64,000 nt of DNA, taken from Actinoplanes sp. TBRC 11911. GTDB lineage: Bacteria; Actinomycetota; Actinomycetes; Mycobacteriales; Micromonosporaceae. Every line of letters starts with the position of its first letter. The stretch's first letter is position 1. The stretch spans positions 62,001 to 126,000 of the forward strand of contig NZ_JABBNC010000010.1 of assembly GCF_012933445.1 (NCBI RefSeq), read 5' to 3'. The notes under the pieces were generated by a model. The model was not told the origin of the DNA, made no database searches, and was given only the letters and a program-made list of their open reading frames with translations. The position numbers and the translations under genes are program-made. This document shows, piece after piece, positions 32,819-42,573 of the stretch.

Positions 32819-34249
32819 TCACGGCTGGGGCGCGCCGGCCCCTTCCGTCGCCGCCGGCCGTGCCGCGATCACCTCGGCCACCGCGGCGGCCAGCGCGACC
32901 ACCACCAGCGCCACCGTCAGCCACAGCGCGGCCCGGAACGACGTCGCCCAATCACCGCGGGTGGAGGCGAGCTGCGCGAAGAACAACGCCCCCACGGCGG
33001 CGATCCCGACCGCCGTACCGATGCGCTGGCCGGTCTGCAGCACCGCGCCCGCGCTGCCCGCCCGCCGCACCGGCACCTCGGACAGGGTCAGCGCCTGGTT
33101 CGGGCTGATCACCAGGCCGCTGCCCACCCCGGCCAGCAGCAGCGGCAACGCGGCCGCCCACCCGGCGCCGGAGCCCGGCACGGCCCGGACGGCCAGGTCG
33201 GTGAGGATCAGCCCGACCGCCACCGTCACCAGGCCGACCACGACCAGCGGCCGGCCGAACCGCGCCACGATCCGCCCGCCGATCGCCGAGGACGCTGCCG
33301 AGCCCACCGCGAACGGCGTGATCGCGATCCCCGCCTCCAGCGCCGAGTAGCCCAGGCCCGCTTGGAGATACAGCGTGTAGATGAAGAAGATCGTGGTGAA
33401 TCCCGCGAAGTAGAACATCGCGATCAACGCACCCAGCGCGTACGAGCGCACCCGGAACAGCGACAGGTCGATCACCGCGGTGTTCGTGCGGCCGAACCGG
33501 CGTTCCCAGGCCACGAACGCGGCCAGCACGATCGCCGCCGCCGGGATCAGCAGCCACTTGGCGCCGGATTGCCAGGAGCGTTCCTGCACCAGCGGCAGGA
33601 GGAGCAGCACCACGCCGGTGCCGAGCAGCACCACCCCGACCGGGTCGAGGCTCTCGCCGCGGCGTCCGGTGGCCAGCACCGGGATCCACCGGCGGGCCAG
33701 CACCACGGCCGCCGCGCCGATCGGGACGTTGATGAAGAAGATCCACCGCCAGCCCTGTTCCGGGCCGATCAGCGCGATGAGCAGGCCGCCGAGCAGCGGG
33801 CCGATCGCGGTGGACACGCCGATGGTGGCGCCCAGCAGCCCGAACGGCCGGCCCCGCTCGCGCGGCTCGAAGAGCTGCTGGATGAGCCCGGACACCTGCG
33901 GGTTCACCACGCCGGCCGCGGCGCCCTGCACGAGCCGGGCGATGATCAGCCACAGCGCGTTCGGGGCGAACCCGCAGAACGCGCTGGCGAGGGTGAACGC
34001 GACGACGCCGGCGATGAACACGTCACGCCGGCCCCGCGCGTCGCCGAACCGGCCGGCCGGGACGAGCAGCAGGCCGAAGGTCAGCGCGTACCCGGAGAGC
34101 ACCCACTGCAGCTCGCCGGAGCCCAGGTGCAGCTGGTCGCGGATCGACGGCAGCGCGGTGTTGACGATGCTGACGTCGAGCAGGGTCATGAAGCCGGCGA
34201 CGAGGGCGACCGCCGTCGCCTTCCACCGTTGCGGATCGGCGCTTGTCAC
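32819..34249 (-). CDS. MFS drug-efflux transporter (DHA2, 14 TMS)
   Basis: 476 residues if started at the GTG at 34249, which has GAGG 5 bp upstream; a TTG at 34273 would add eight residues. LLDVSIVNTALPSIRDQL, GRFGDARGRRDVFI and RLVQGAAAGVVNPQVSGLIQ are typical of the EmrB/QacA group, with about 14 membrane segments. It is a single gene; the TetR gene at 32216 converges on it from the other side. Confidence 0.9.
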   Translation of the reverse strand: MTSADPQRWKATAVALVAGFMTLLDVSIVNTALPSIRDQLHLGSGELQWVLSGYALTFGLLLVPAGRFGDARGRRDVFIAGVVAFTLASAFCGFAPNALWLIIARLVQGAAAGVVNPQVSGLIQQLFEPRERGRPFGLLGATIGVSTAIGPLLGGLLIALIGPEQGWRWIFFINVPIGAAAVVLARRWIPVLATGRRGESLDPVGVVLLGTGVVLLLLPLVQERSWQSGAKWLLIPAAAIVLAAFVAWERRFGRTNTAVIDLSLFRVRSYALGALIAMFYFAGFTTIFFIYTLYLQAGLGYSALEAGIAITPFAVGSAASSAIGGRIVARFGRPLVVVGLVTVAVGLILTDLAVRAVPGSGAGWAAALPLLLAGVGSGLVISPNQALTLSEVPVRRAGSAGAVLQTGQRIGTAVGIAAVGALFFAQLASTRGDWATSFRAALWLTVALVVVALAAAVAEVIAARPAATEGAGAPQP

Positions 34250-34284
34250 CGGCACCTCGTTCCCAAGAAGCAAGAACGCAAACT

Positions 34285-35265
34285 CTAGTTACTCCAGAGG
34301 GCCGCGGGCGACTCGGCGTCGGGGATGAGAATCGCCGGCTGGCCGCCGCCGTCGGCCGGGACCGACCAGACGTCCGAGTTTCGGGTGCCGCGGCGTACGG
34401 CGTACATCACCGTGCCGTTGTCGTACCAGGCGGCCTGGTCGTCGACGCTGCGGGTCTCGGCCAGGTGGGTGCGCCGCATGGTCGCGAGGTCCAGCACGGA
34501 CAGCCGCCAGCCGTGGTTCGGGTTGCCGCCGACCGCCTCCTTGAACGCGATCCGGGTGCCGTCCGGCGACAGCGACGGGCACTCCACGTTCTCGGCGAGC
34601 GTGCGCACGGTCTGCGCCGCGATGTCACCGGCGACCAGGTAGCGCTTGCCGGCCGTGGACATCGTCGCGTAGAAGTGATCGTCGTCGACGAACGTGACAC
34701 CCCAGAAGTTGAGGTCCACCGCCTGGTACGGCTTGCCGTCGCGGGTCACCGCGAAGCGTTCCAGGGTGTCGACGGTCTGCCCGGTCGCGACGTCGAGCAT
34801 GCCGGCCCGGGTGGAGAACTTCCCGCCGTTGTAGCTGTCGCCGGTCACGAAGACGGTCCACGCGAGCACGTGCCCGCTCGGCGAGACGCGCGCCCGGTTC
34901 GGCACCCCCACCATCGGATAGGTGTCCTTGACCGCGAGGTGCGCGTCCAGGATGGCGAGCTGGTAGGTGGCCAGCGGGCCGTCCGGGCGCAGGCAGATGC
35001 CAACACCCGCGGCTTCGTAGAGGCGATTGCAATCCAAGGCCGAGACCGTACGCGTCCCCGCCGGCGCCGCCCGTGCCACGGTGGCCGCCCGTCCGTAGCT
35101 CGCGGCGGCCGTGCTCCGGAACAGGATCCGGTCCCCGGGCGAGGCGTCGACCGCGGAGGCGGCCGCCGCCGGGGCCGCGTTGCGGTGCCCGGCCACCACC
35201 ACGTAGGTGACGGCTATCGCGATCAGGACCAGCGAGAAGACACCGGCCAGCAATCCTCGCCTCAT
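34285..35265 (-). CDS. Membrane-anchored beta-propeller (TolB/WD40-like) protein
   Basis: 326 residues from an ATG at 35265. An N-terminal membrane helix (LLAGVFSLVLIAIAVTYVVVAG) is followed by an extracytoplasmic domain of repeated strands with VECPSLSPDGTRIAFKE, ARVSPSGHVLAWTVFVTGD and DQAAWYDNGTVMYAV, the Asp-Gly turn pattern of TolB-like propellers. No enzyme motif is seen. Its start overlaps the MFS stop by 4 bp, so it is the last gene of a three-gene operon with a transporter and a secreted phosphoesterase. Confidence 0.75.
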   Translation of the reverse strand: MRRGLLAGVFSLVLIAIAVTYVVVAGHRNAAPAAAASAVDASPGDRILFRSTAAASYGRAATVARAAPAGTRTVSALDCNRLYEAAGVGICLRPDGPLATYQLAILDAHLAVKDTYPMVGVPNRARVSPSGHVLAWTVFVTGDSYNGGKFSTRAGMLDVATGQTVDTLERFAVTRDGKPYQAVDLNFWGVTFVDDDHFYATMSTAGKRYLVAGDIAAQTVRTLAENVECPSLSPDGTRIAFKEAVGGNPNHGWRLSVLDLATMRRTHLAETRSVDDQAAWYDNGTVMYAVRRGTRNSDVWSVPADGGGQPAILIPDAESPAALWSN

Positions 35266-36488
35266 GCGGCGACCTCCCGACGCGTACGCAGCAACAGCAG
35301 GGCGGAACCGCCCAGGGTGACCACCGCGGCGATCGCGGCGGCGTGGATCGCGCCGCTCGCGTCCCACCACTGCCAGGCCACGCCGAACAGCACCGACGAC
35401 ACCAGGTAGGCGAGGGCCTGCCCGGTCTGGATCAGGGCGAGCCCGGTGGTGCGGATCTCGGCGGGCAGCAGCGGACCGGCGAAGGCCATCAGCACGCCGT
35501 CGGTGGCCGCGTAGAAACCGCCGTACAAAAGAAGGACCGTGACCAGCGCGGGCACGCCGCCCCACGAGGTGCCCAGCAGGAGATAGACGACGAGCAGCGC
35601 GGCGTAGCCGCCGAGGAACACCTTCGCCCGGCCCACCCGGTCGGCCAGCGCGCCGAGCGGCACCGCGAGCACCAGATACGCGAGGCTGGTGCCGACCGCG
35701 AGCAGCGGGAACCACCCGGTGGCAAGGTTTTCGCGGCGCTGCAGCATCAGGTAGACGAAGCCGTCCCCGATCGTGCTCAGGCCCAGCAGCGCGGCCGCGA
35801 TCAGCAGCGTCCGGACCCCGGCGTGGCGCAGCTGCCGCAGGTCGATGCGTTTACCCGCCGCCCGCGGTTCGCCGCGGTGGTCGCGCACCAGCAGCACGAG
35901 CACGAGGACGCCGATCGTGGCGATGCAGCCGCTGACCACGAAGACCGCGTCGAACGCCTGCCCGGACGCGGCGAGCACGGCGATCGCGACGAGGGGGCCG
36001 GCGAACGCGCCGGCGCTGTCCATGGCGCGGTGCACGCCGAACGCCCGGCCCAGATTCTCGGGGTCGGTGGACAGCGTGATGAGGGCGTCGCGCGGGGCGG
36101 TGCGCAGGCCCTTGCCGGCCCGGTCGGCCACGATCGCCGCGCTGAGCGCGGGAATCGAGGTGCCGGCGGCCAGAAGGCCGGCCTTGGCCACGGCGGAGAT
36201 GCCGTAGCCGAGGCCGGCGATCAGTTTGCGGCGCCGCACCCGGTCGGCGACATAGCCGCCGACCAGGCGCAGCAACGCGGTCGCCCCCGTGTAGAGCCCG
36301 TCCACCACGCCGTAGACCACGGGTCCCAGACCCAGGCCGACGACCAGGTAGAGCGGCAGCACCGCCGACACCATCTCGCTGGACACATCGGTGATCAGGC
36401 TGACCGTGCCGAGCGCGAGCACGTTCGCCGCGATCCGCTTACCGCGGTCGACGGCACCCGCCGGGCGCTCCACGGAGGCTAGGTACAT
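35262..36488 (-). CDS. MFS transporter
   Basis: 408 residues from an ATG at 36488, with about 12 membrane segments. The N-terminus GTVSLITDVSSEMVSAVLPLYLV and the loop GKGLRTAPRDALI are typical of an MFS subgroup that often sits with membrane or cell-surface genes. Its role is unknown. It lies 4 bp after the phosphoesterase stop and overlaps the propeller gene by 4 bp. Confidence 0.85.
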   Translation of the reverse strand: MYLASVERPAGAVDRGKRIAANVLALGTVSLITDVSSEMVSAVLPLYLVVGLGLGPVVYGVVDGLYTGATALLRLVGGYVADRVRRRKLIAGLGYGISAVAKAGLLAAGTSIPALSAAIVADRAGKGLRTAPRDALITLSTDPENLGRAFGVHRAMDSAGAFAGPLVAIAVLAASGQAFDAVFVVSGCIATIGVLVLVLLVRDHRGEPRAAGKRIDLRQLRHAGVRTLLIAAALLGLSTIGDGFVYLMLQRRENLATGWFPLLAVGTSLAYLVLAVPLGALADRVGRAKVFLGGYAALLVVYLLLGTSWGGVPALVTVLLLYGGFYAATDGVLMAFAGPLLPAEIRTTGLALIQTGQALAYLVSSVLFGVAWQWWDASGAIHAAAIAAVVTLGGSALLLLRTRREVAA

Positions 36489-36492
36489 GCGA

Positions 36493-37344
36493 TCAGTTCC
36501 AGACGTCGGTGATCGGGGAGACGCTCGCCGCGCCGCCGATCGCGCTCAGGCCGTAGGACGCCTCGATGGTCCGCAGGACGGTGTAGTGGGTGATCTTCTC
36601 GGAGTAGGTGCCGGTCTTGACGTGCGCGCCCACGAACGAGGTGTAGATGTGGTTCAGCGACGCCGAGTTGTCCTCGTCGAACGTGGTGATCAGCAGGCTG
36701 TTGTGCGTCTTGGCCCACTGCGCGTACGAGTCGAGGTGGCTCTTGAGCCAGGAGTCGCCGGTGCCGACCGAGCAGTCGTGCATGTCGTTGCACAGGTTCG
36801 GGTCCACGAAGGACACCGTGGGCAACGACGCGTAGTTCGAGCTGGCCGGGAACGTCGAGTACATGACGTTGCTGGCGGCCGGCACGTTGGTGAAGCTGGC
36901 CGCGGCGTTGTGCTTACGCGCGTAGGTGCCGCTCGTGCAGCCGGTGTACCCGTTGGAGGGCATCGACTCCGAGTAGCTCTTGAACGTGAGCTTCGCCGCG
37001 ATCAGCTGCGCCGCGATGTTGTTGGCGCTGTACGACTTCGGGCAGGCGTCGCTGGTCAGGCCCTGGGTGGAGCCGGAGAACAGGCCGACGTAGTTGGGCT
37101 CGCTGGGGTGGGTGAGCGCGTAGGACTGCGAGAAGTTCGCACCCTGCGCGGCGAGGGAGTTGAAGTAGGGGGCGGCGGAGGAGGTGATCTGCGTGCTCGC
37201 GTGGTTCTCGAACATCACCAGGACGATGTGGTCGAACCGCGGCACGCTGGTGGCGGCCTGGGCACTGGGAGCGGCGGCGGCGGTCAGACCGGCACCGGCG
37301 AGCACGAAGGTCGCCGCAGCAACTAAAAGGCGTCTTAACGACAT
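36493..37344 (-). CDS. Secreted phosphoesterase (acid phosphatase/phospholipase C superfamily)
   Basis: 283 residues from an ATG at 37344 with a clear signal peptide ending AAAPSAQA. The mature protein starts with the metal-site motif FDHIVLVMFENHAS, followed by NYVGLFSGS and later LLITTFDEDNS, the signatures of the PF04185-type phosphoesterase family. Members hydrolyse phosphomonoesters or phospholipids outside the cell. It is the first gene of the operon with the MFS and propeller genes. Confidence 0.85.
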   Translation of the reverse strand: MSLRRLLVAAATFVLAGAGLTAAAAPSAQAATSVPRFDHIVLVMFENHASTQITSSAAPYFNSLAAQGANFSQSYALTHPSEPNYVGLFSGSTQGLTSDACPKSYSANNIAAQLIAAKLTFKSYSESMPSNGYTGCTSGTYARKHNAAASFTNVPAASNVMYSTFPASSNYASLPTVSFVDPNLCNDMHDCSVGTGDSWLKSHLDSYAQWAKTHNSLLITTFDEDNSASLNHIYTSFVGAHVKTGTYSEKITHYTVLRTIEASYGLSAIGGAASVSPITDVWN

Positions 37345-37461
37345 ATCCGGGATCGTCGCCAGTGACTGCGAAGCGGGGCATACACGCCGGATTGCGTGCA
37401 GATGAACGTCTGTCGATCAGGAATGTGTATGTGCCAGTTTCCCGATCTAGGGTGTCTGGTC

Positions 37462-38496
37462 ATGACGAGCTTTGTGGTGGTCGGGTCCGGCTGGCGGGCC
37501 GAGATGTTCTGGCGGCTCGCCGCGGCGGTGCCCGATCTGGAGTTCTTAGGTGCGGTGGTGCGCACGCCCCGGGAGCTCGCGGTGCCCACGTTCGCGTCGC
37601 TGGACGACGTGCGGCCCGACTTCGTGGTGACCGCCGTGCCGTGGGCGGCCAACCCGGCGGTGATCGCCGCGTGCGCCGAGCGCGGCATCCCGGTGCTGGC
37701 CGAGACGCCGCCCGCCCCGGACGCCGAGGGTCTCGTCGCGCTCTGGGAGGCGTACGGGAAAAGCGGTCTGGTGCAGGTCGCGGAGCAGTACCTGTTGCTG
37801 CCGGCGCAGGCGGCCCGGCTGGCGGTGGTGCGGCAGGGGCTGATCGGCGAGCCGGGGCAGGTGCAGGTGTCCTCGACGCATCAGTACCACGCGGTGGCGA
37901 TCATCCGGGGCTTCCTCGGCCAGGCGCCGGGCCCGGTCACCGTGCGGGCGACGCGGACGACGGCGCCGCTGGTGGACCCGCTCACCCGCGACGGCTGGAC
38001 CGGCGACCCGGACGCCAAGCCGGCCGTCACCACGATCGCGACGCTGGACTTCGGCGACGGGAAGTCCGGGCTGTACGACTTCACCGGCAACCAGTGGCAC
38101 AACCAGCTGCGGTTCCGGCGGATCGTGGTGCGCGGGACGCACGGCGAGCTGCGCGACGACGAGGTGGTGCGGCTGGCCGGGCCGCGCACCATCGTGCGGA
38201 CGCCGATCGTGCGCCGGCAGACCGGCTACGACCTCGACCTCGACGACTTCGACACCGACCACCTCACGCTCGGCGAGCGGGTGCTGTTCCGCAACCCGTT
38301 CCCGCGGCGGCGGTTCAGCGACGAGGAGATCGCGATCGCGACGCTGCTGGGGCGGATGGCGGCCTGGGTGCGCGGCGAGGGACCCGAGCCGTACCCGCTC
38401 GCCGAGGGCGCCCATGATCACCTGGTGGCGCTGGCGATCGAGGAGGCGGCCGGCACCGACGCGACGGTGACGGTTCCGGCGCCACCCTGGGCCTAG
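37462..38496 (+). CDS. Gfo/Idh/MocA family oxidoreductase
   Basis: 344 residues from the ATG at 37462, where the Rossmann strand begins (MTSFVVVGSGWRAEMFWRLA). VVTAVPWAANPAVIAACAERGIPVLAETPPAP contains the EKP-like position, here ETP, so the usual catalytic Lys is replaced by Thr. VAEQYLLLPAQAARL and HQYHAVAI are in the C-terminal domain. Family members oxidise sugars or imines with NAD(P); the missing Lys leaves its activity open. It is a single gene. Confidence 0.8.
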   Translation: MTSFVVVGSGWRAEMFWRLAAAVPDLEFLGAVVRTPRELAVPTFASLDDVRPDFVVTAVPWAANPAVIAACAERGIPVLAETPPAPDAEGLVALWEAYGKSGLVQVAEQYLLLPAQAARLAVVRQGLIGEPGQVQVSSTHQYHAVAIIRGFLGQAPGPVTVRATRTTAPLVDPLTRDGWTGDPDAKPAVTTIATLDFGDGKSGLYDFTGNQWHNQLRFRRIVVRGTHGELRDDEVVRLAGPRTIVRTPIVRRQTGYDLDLDDFDTDHLTLGERVLFRNPFPRRRFSDEEIAIATLLGRMAAWVRGEGPEPYPLAEGAHDHLVALAIEEAAGTDATVTVPAPPWA

Positions 38497-38533
38497 GGCT
38501 CAACTCGCGGGCCCGCGCACCGAACAGAAGATC

Positions 38534-41497
38534 GTGAGCACGCGAGCCGGGTTCGGTGCGTGGATCATCGCGCTCAGTGCCGTCTACTACGCGGCGCCCG
38601 CGACACACCTGTACACGTGGGCGCTGATCGGCTACTCGTCCGCGGCCATGGTCGTGCTCGGCGTGCGGCGGCACCGGCCGGCCCGGCGGCTGCCCTGGCT
38701 GCTGATCGCCGCCGCGCTGGCCTTCTTCACGAGCGGCGACACGGCGTACAACCTGATCGTGACGTTAGGGCATACACCGGATTTTCCGGGCATTGCCGAC
38801 GTGTTCTACCTGCTGGTGTATCCGCTGCTCACCGGCGGGTTCCTGGTCATGGTCCGGACCCGCTCGGGCGGCGCCGCGAACCGGGCCGCGCTGCTCGACG
38901 CGCTGGTGCCCACCGTCGGTTTCGGCCTGCTCTCCTGGGTCTACTGGATCGCGCCGTTCACCCGCTCGCAGGACCTGTCGGTGGCGGAGAAGCTGGTGTC
39001 GGCCGGCTACCCGATCGGCGACGTGCTCGCGCTGGCCACGCTGCTGCGCATGCTGACCGTGCCGGGGCGGCGGCCGCGCGCGCTCACCGCGATCAGCGTC
39101 GCCCTGCTGGGCCTGCTCGTCTCGGACATCTTCTACGGCCAGTCGCAGCTCGGTCAGCAATGGTCGAACGGCGGCCCGGTCGACCTCGGCTGGATCGTCT
39201 TCTACGCGACCATCGGCTTCGCCGCGCTGCTGCCCTCGATGCGCGATCTCACCGAGCCGGCCCCGCAGCACGCCGCCGACATGGGCCCGCAGCGGATCCT
39301 CTGGATGTCTTCGGCGGCCCTGATCGCCCCGGCCCTGCTCTACCTGGAATGGATCAGCGGCGGCGGCGTGCACGACGCGCCGGTCATCGCGGGGGCGGCC
39401 ACCGCCATGTTCCTGATCGTCATCGCGCGGATCAACGGCCTCGTCGAGGCGCAGCGGCAGGCCCGGGCGCGGGAGCGGGCGCTGGGCGAGGCTGGGGCGG
39501 CGCTGTTCTCGGCCGCCAGCGAGGAGGACGTGTCGCGGGCGGTGCGGGCGGCGGTGGCCAAGGTGATGCCACCCGGCGAGCCGTACCGCCTGTTTTTCAC
39601 CGAAATTTCTGGTTTTAAGGCGCCGGGCATCGCGTTGATGGCCGCTGCGGAGGTGCCGGCCGAGCTGCCGGTCCGCGATTTCGATCATTTCCTGTACGCC
39701 ACGGTGCCGTTGCCCGGCGCCGGCGGGCGCCTGGCCCACGGGGTGCTGGGCGCGCGGACCACCGTGCTGCGCGACCTGCTGCCCCCGTTCGAGCAGCTGC
39801 TCACCCAGGTGCAGGTGGTGCTCGACCGGATCGGGCTGACCGGTGAGGTGAACCGCCGCGACAGCGAGGCGTACTTCCGGACCCTGATCCAGAACGCGTC
39901 CGACGTCATCCTGATCATCGCGGACGACGACACGATCCGGTACGCCAGCCCGTCCGCGGCCACCGTGTTCGGGTATCCGGACCTCACCGGCACGCCGCTG
40001 TCCCAGCTGATCGACGACCCGCGGGTCAGCGACGGCCTCGACGTCGGCGACCTGACCGTGGTCCGCGCCGACGGCTCCCCGATGCGGGCCTCGTGCACCG
40101 GGCGCGACCTGCGCGACGACCCGACCGTGGGCGGGCTCGTGCTGACCGTCCGCGACGTCACCGAGCAGCGCCGCCTCGAGGCCTCGCTGTCGCACCTCGC
40201 GTTCCACGACGGGCTCACCGGCCTCGCCAACCGCGTGCGGTTCCGCGACCGCCTCGAGGAGGAGCTCGCGTCGGACGGCCCGATCGGCGTGCTGATGGTC
40301 GATCTGGACGACTTCAAGGAGGTCAACGACACGCTCGGGCACGCGGTCGGGGACCGGCTGCTGGTGGTCGTCGGCGAGCGCATCGCGTCGATCCTCGGCA
40401 CGCTCGGCGGCGCCGCGCTGGCCGCGCGGATGGGCGGCGACGAGTTCGCCGTGCTGGTCGACCTGGCCGCCGACGCGCATCTGGCGGACCGGCTCGCCGG
40501 GGACCTGGTCGAGGCGCTGGCCGTGCCGGTCGAGGTGAGCGATGGCATCGGCGGCACGCACAGCGTCAGCGGCGGGGCCAGCGTCGGGGTGGCCGCCGGC
40601 GACGACGCGGACAGCGCGACCGAGCTGCTGCGGCACGCCGACCTGGCACTGTACCAGGCCAAGGCCGACCAGAAGGGCACCTGGCAGCGGTACCGGCCGG
40701 AGCTGCACACGGCGATGGCGCAGCGGCTCGAGACCCGGGCGGCGTTGCGGGAGGCGGTGGAGAACGAGCAGTTCACGCTGATGTACCAGCCGATCGTGGA
40801 CATCCGCTCCGGCGTGGTGCGGGGGGTGGAGTCGCTGGTGCGGTGGCGGCATCCGGTGCGCGGGCTGCTCGGGCCGGCGCACTTCATCGAGGTGGCCGAG
40901 GAGAGCGGGGTGATCGTGGACATCGGGAACTGGGTGCTGCGGTCGGCGCTGCGGCAGTTCTCCCGGTGGGATGCGGACATCCCGGTTCAGTACGTCAGCG
41001 TGAACGTGTCGGCGCGGCAGTTCCGCACGCCCGGGTTCGTCGACCAGGTCCGCGACGCCCTGGACGCGGCGAACGCGGCGCCCGGGTGCCTGCTGCTGGA
41101 GATCACCGAGAGCCTGCTGCTGCGCGACGCCGACCAGGTGTGGGCCGACCTGCGGATGCTGCGCTCGATCGGGGTGCGGATCGCGATCGACGACTTCGGC
41201 ACCGGATACTCGTCGCTGAGCTACCTGCGGGAGATGCCGGTCGACGTGCTGAAGCTGGACAAATCGTTCATCGACGACATCCTGGACAGCGACCAGCAGC
41301 GGATCATGGTGGACACGATCGTGGCGCTGGCCCGCAATCTCGACCTCGCCGTCGTGGCCGAGGGCGTCGAGGATCCGGGGCAGCGCGCGCTGCTGGCCCG
41401 GATGGGCTGCCCGTACGGCCAAGGGTACCTGTTCGCCGAGCCCATGTGGCCGGACGAGATCGCCCGGACGGCGGCCGAGGTTTCCGCACTCGTCTGA
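38534..41497 (+). CDS. Membrane-anchored PAS-GGDEF-EAL cyclic-di-GMP protein
   Basis: 987 residues from a GTG at 38534. Order: eight to ten membrane segments (1-310), a linker, a PAS domain (about 445-550), GGDEF (555-720) and EAL (735-985). The diguanylate cyclase active site is intact (ARMGGDEFAVLV). In the phosphodiesterase domain the name motif reads ESL (VESLVRWRHP), but the metal and catalytic residues look intact in NVSARQF, LEITES, IDDFGTGYSSLSYL, LKLDKSFID and VAEGVED. It could both make and break c-di-GMP, sensing through its membrane and PAS regions. Confidence 0.92.
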   Translation: MSTRAGFGAWIIALSAVYYAAPATHLYTWALIGYSSAAMVVLGVRRHRPARRLPWLLIAAALAFFTSGDTAYNLIVTLGHTPDFPGIADVFYLLVYPLLTGGFLVMVRTRSGGAANRAALLDALVPTVGFGLLSWVYWIAPFTRSQDLSVAEKLVSAGYPIGDVLALATLLRMLTVPGRRPRALTAISVALLGLLVSDIFYGQSQLGQQWSNGGPVDLGWIVFYATIGFAALLPSMRDLTEPAPQHAADMGPQRILWMSSAALIAPALLYLEWISGGGVHDAPVIAGAATAMFLIVIARINGLVEAQRQARARERALGEAGAALFSAASEEDVSRAVRAAVAKVMPPGEPYRLFFTEISGFKAPGIALMAAAEVPAELPVRDFDHFLYATVPLPGAGGRLAHGVLGARTTVLRDLLPPFEQLLTQVQVVLDRIGLTGEVNRRDSEAYFRTLIQNASDVILIIADDDTIRYASPSAATVFGYPDLTGTPLSQLIDDPRVSDGLDVGDLTVVRADGSPMRASCTGRDLRDDPTVGGLVLTVRDVTEQRRLEASLSHLAFHDGLTGLANRVRFRDRLEEELASDGPIGVLMVDLDDFKEVNDTLGHAVGDRLLVVVGERIASILGTLGGAALAARMGGDEFAVLVDLAADAHLADRLAGDLVEALAVPVEVSDGIGGTHSVSGGASVGVAAGDDADSATELLRHADLALYQAKADQKGTWQRYRPELHTAMAQRLETRAALREAVENEQFTLMYQPIVDIRSGVVRGVESLVRWRHPVRGLLGPAHFIEVAEESGVIVDIGNWVLRSALRQFSRWDADIPVQYVSVNVSARQFRTPGFVDQVRDALDAANAAPGCLLLEITESLLLRDADQVWADLRMLRSIGVRIAIDDFGTGYSSLSYLREMPVDVLKLDKSFIDDILDSDQQRIMVDTIVALARNLDLAVVAEGVEDPGQRALLARMGCPYGQGYLFAEPMWPDEIARTAAEVSALV

Positions 41498-41553
41498 GCG
41501 TCCTGTCGGGTTATTGACTGGCGCGGACCCCCTCGAACCGGCAGGGTCAAGGG

Positions 41554-42219
41554 GTGCTGGAGAATCCTGTCTGGGCCGCCCTGACCGGGCCGCAGGCCTG
41601 CTTCGCCGAGGCCGCCGGTGACGCCGCCCGTTTCTCGTCCGACGTCTCGCCGTTCGCCGCGCTCGCCGATCCCGGCGACCCGCAGGCGTGGCGTGACCTG
41701 GCCTCGCTCACCGGCAACGCCCTGCTCACCGGCCCGTCGCTCAGCCCGCAGCCCGGCTGGGAGCTGGTCACGCGACTGGCCGGCGTGCAGATGGCCGGCC
41801 GCGCGATGACCGGCGTGCACGACCGGGAGGCGTTCGAGCTCTCCGAGACCGATGTGCCGGAGGTCCTCGACCTGGTGTCGCGCGCCCAGCCCGGCCCGTT
41901 CGGCAAACGCACCATCGAGCTCGGGCGATACCTCGGCATCCGGTCCGGCGGCCGGCTCGTGGCGATGGCCGGCGAGCGGTTACGCCTGCCCGGGTGGACC
42001 GAGGTGAGCGCGGTGTGCACCGACCCGGCCTTCCAGGGCCAGGGGCTCGGCGCCCGGCTCACCCTGGCCGTCGCGGCCGGCATCCTCGAGCGTGGCGACC
42101 TGCCGTTCCTGCACGCCGCCACGACCAACGAGCGGGCCATCCGGCTCTACGCGCGGCTCGGCTTCGAGGTCGATCACGAGGTGGTGTTCGGGCAGGTCCG
42201 CCGCACGTCACTCGCCTAG
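41554..42219 (+). CDS. GNAT family acetyltransferase (FR47-like)
   Basis: 221 residues from a GTG at 41554. An N-terminal segment of about 90 residues with LENPVWAALTGPQACFAE leads to the acetyl-CoA-binding block VSAVCTDPAFQGQGLGARLTLAVAAGILERG and the terminal ATTNERAIRLYARLGFEVDHEV. Substrate unknown. It overlaps the convergent short coiled-coil gene by 12 bp. Confidence 0.83.
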   Translation: MLENPVWAALTGPQACFAEAAGDAARFSSDVSPFAALADPGDPQAWRDLASLTGNALLTGPSLSPQPGWELVTRLAGVQMAGRAMTGVHDREAFELSETDVPEVLDLVSRAQPGPFGKRTIELGRYLGIRSGGRLVAMAGERLRLPGWTEVSAVCTDPAFQGQGLGARLTLAVAAGILERGDLPFLHAATTNERAIRLYARLGFEVDHEVVFGQVRRTSLA

Positions 42220-42465
42220 CGCGCCGTCCGGGTCGGGCCTGGCTCCCCCGGCGTCGGCCCACCGGTCCCGCAGGTCGCCGATGCGCTGCAGCACGTCGGC
42301 CAGCTCGGCGCGCACCCGGTCGAGCCGGTTCTGATCGTCGGCCGGCAGGCCGCCGCCGTGGTCGTGCGAGGTCAGCGTGGTCTCGCGTTCCTCCAGCTCC
42401 TCGCGGCGCTCGTGCAGGCGGTTCAGCTCGGCCTCGTACTCGTCCTTGGTGATCTCGGGTTGCAT
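42208..42465 (-). CDS. Short acidic coiled-coil protein
   Basis: 85 residues from an ATG at 42465 with GGAGGGAGAA upstream. Two helical heptad stretches, EYEAELNRLHERREELEERETTL and RLDRVRAELADVLQRIGDL, are joined by a Gly/His-rich turn. The pattern resembles small actinobacterial proteins such as the DUF2630 type, though I cannot assign it firmly. No function is known. Confidence 0.65.
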   Translation of the reverse strand: MQPEITKDEYEAELNRLHERREELEERETTLTSHDHGGGLPADDQNRLDRVRAELADVLQRIGDLRDRWADAGGARPDPDGALGE

Positions 42466-42573
42466 GGGTTCTCCCTCCGGCTCGATCGTTCTATCGTGCC
42501 CCGTACACCCGTCCGGCTGTTCCGGCACCCCAGGCCGTTGACATGGGTCGATGCCCTGCCGGACTGTCTTTGC

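Noticed and set aside
38534..41497. EAL domain inactive because its motif reads ESL
   Set aside because: The Glu is kept and the other catalytic motifs are intact; Ala to Ser at this position is mild, so inactivity cannot be claimed.
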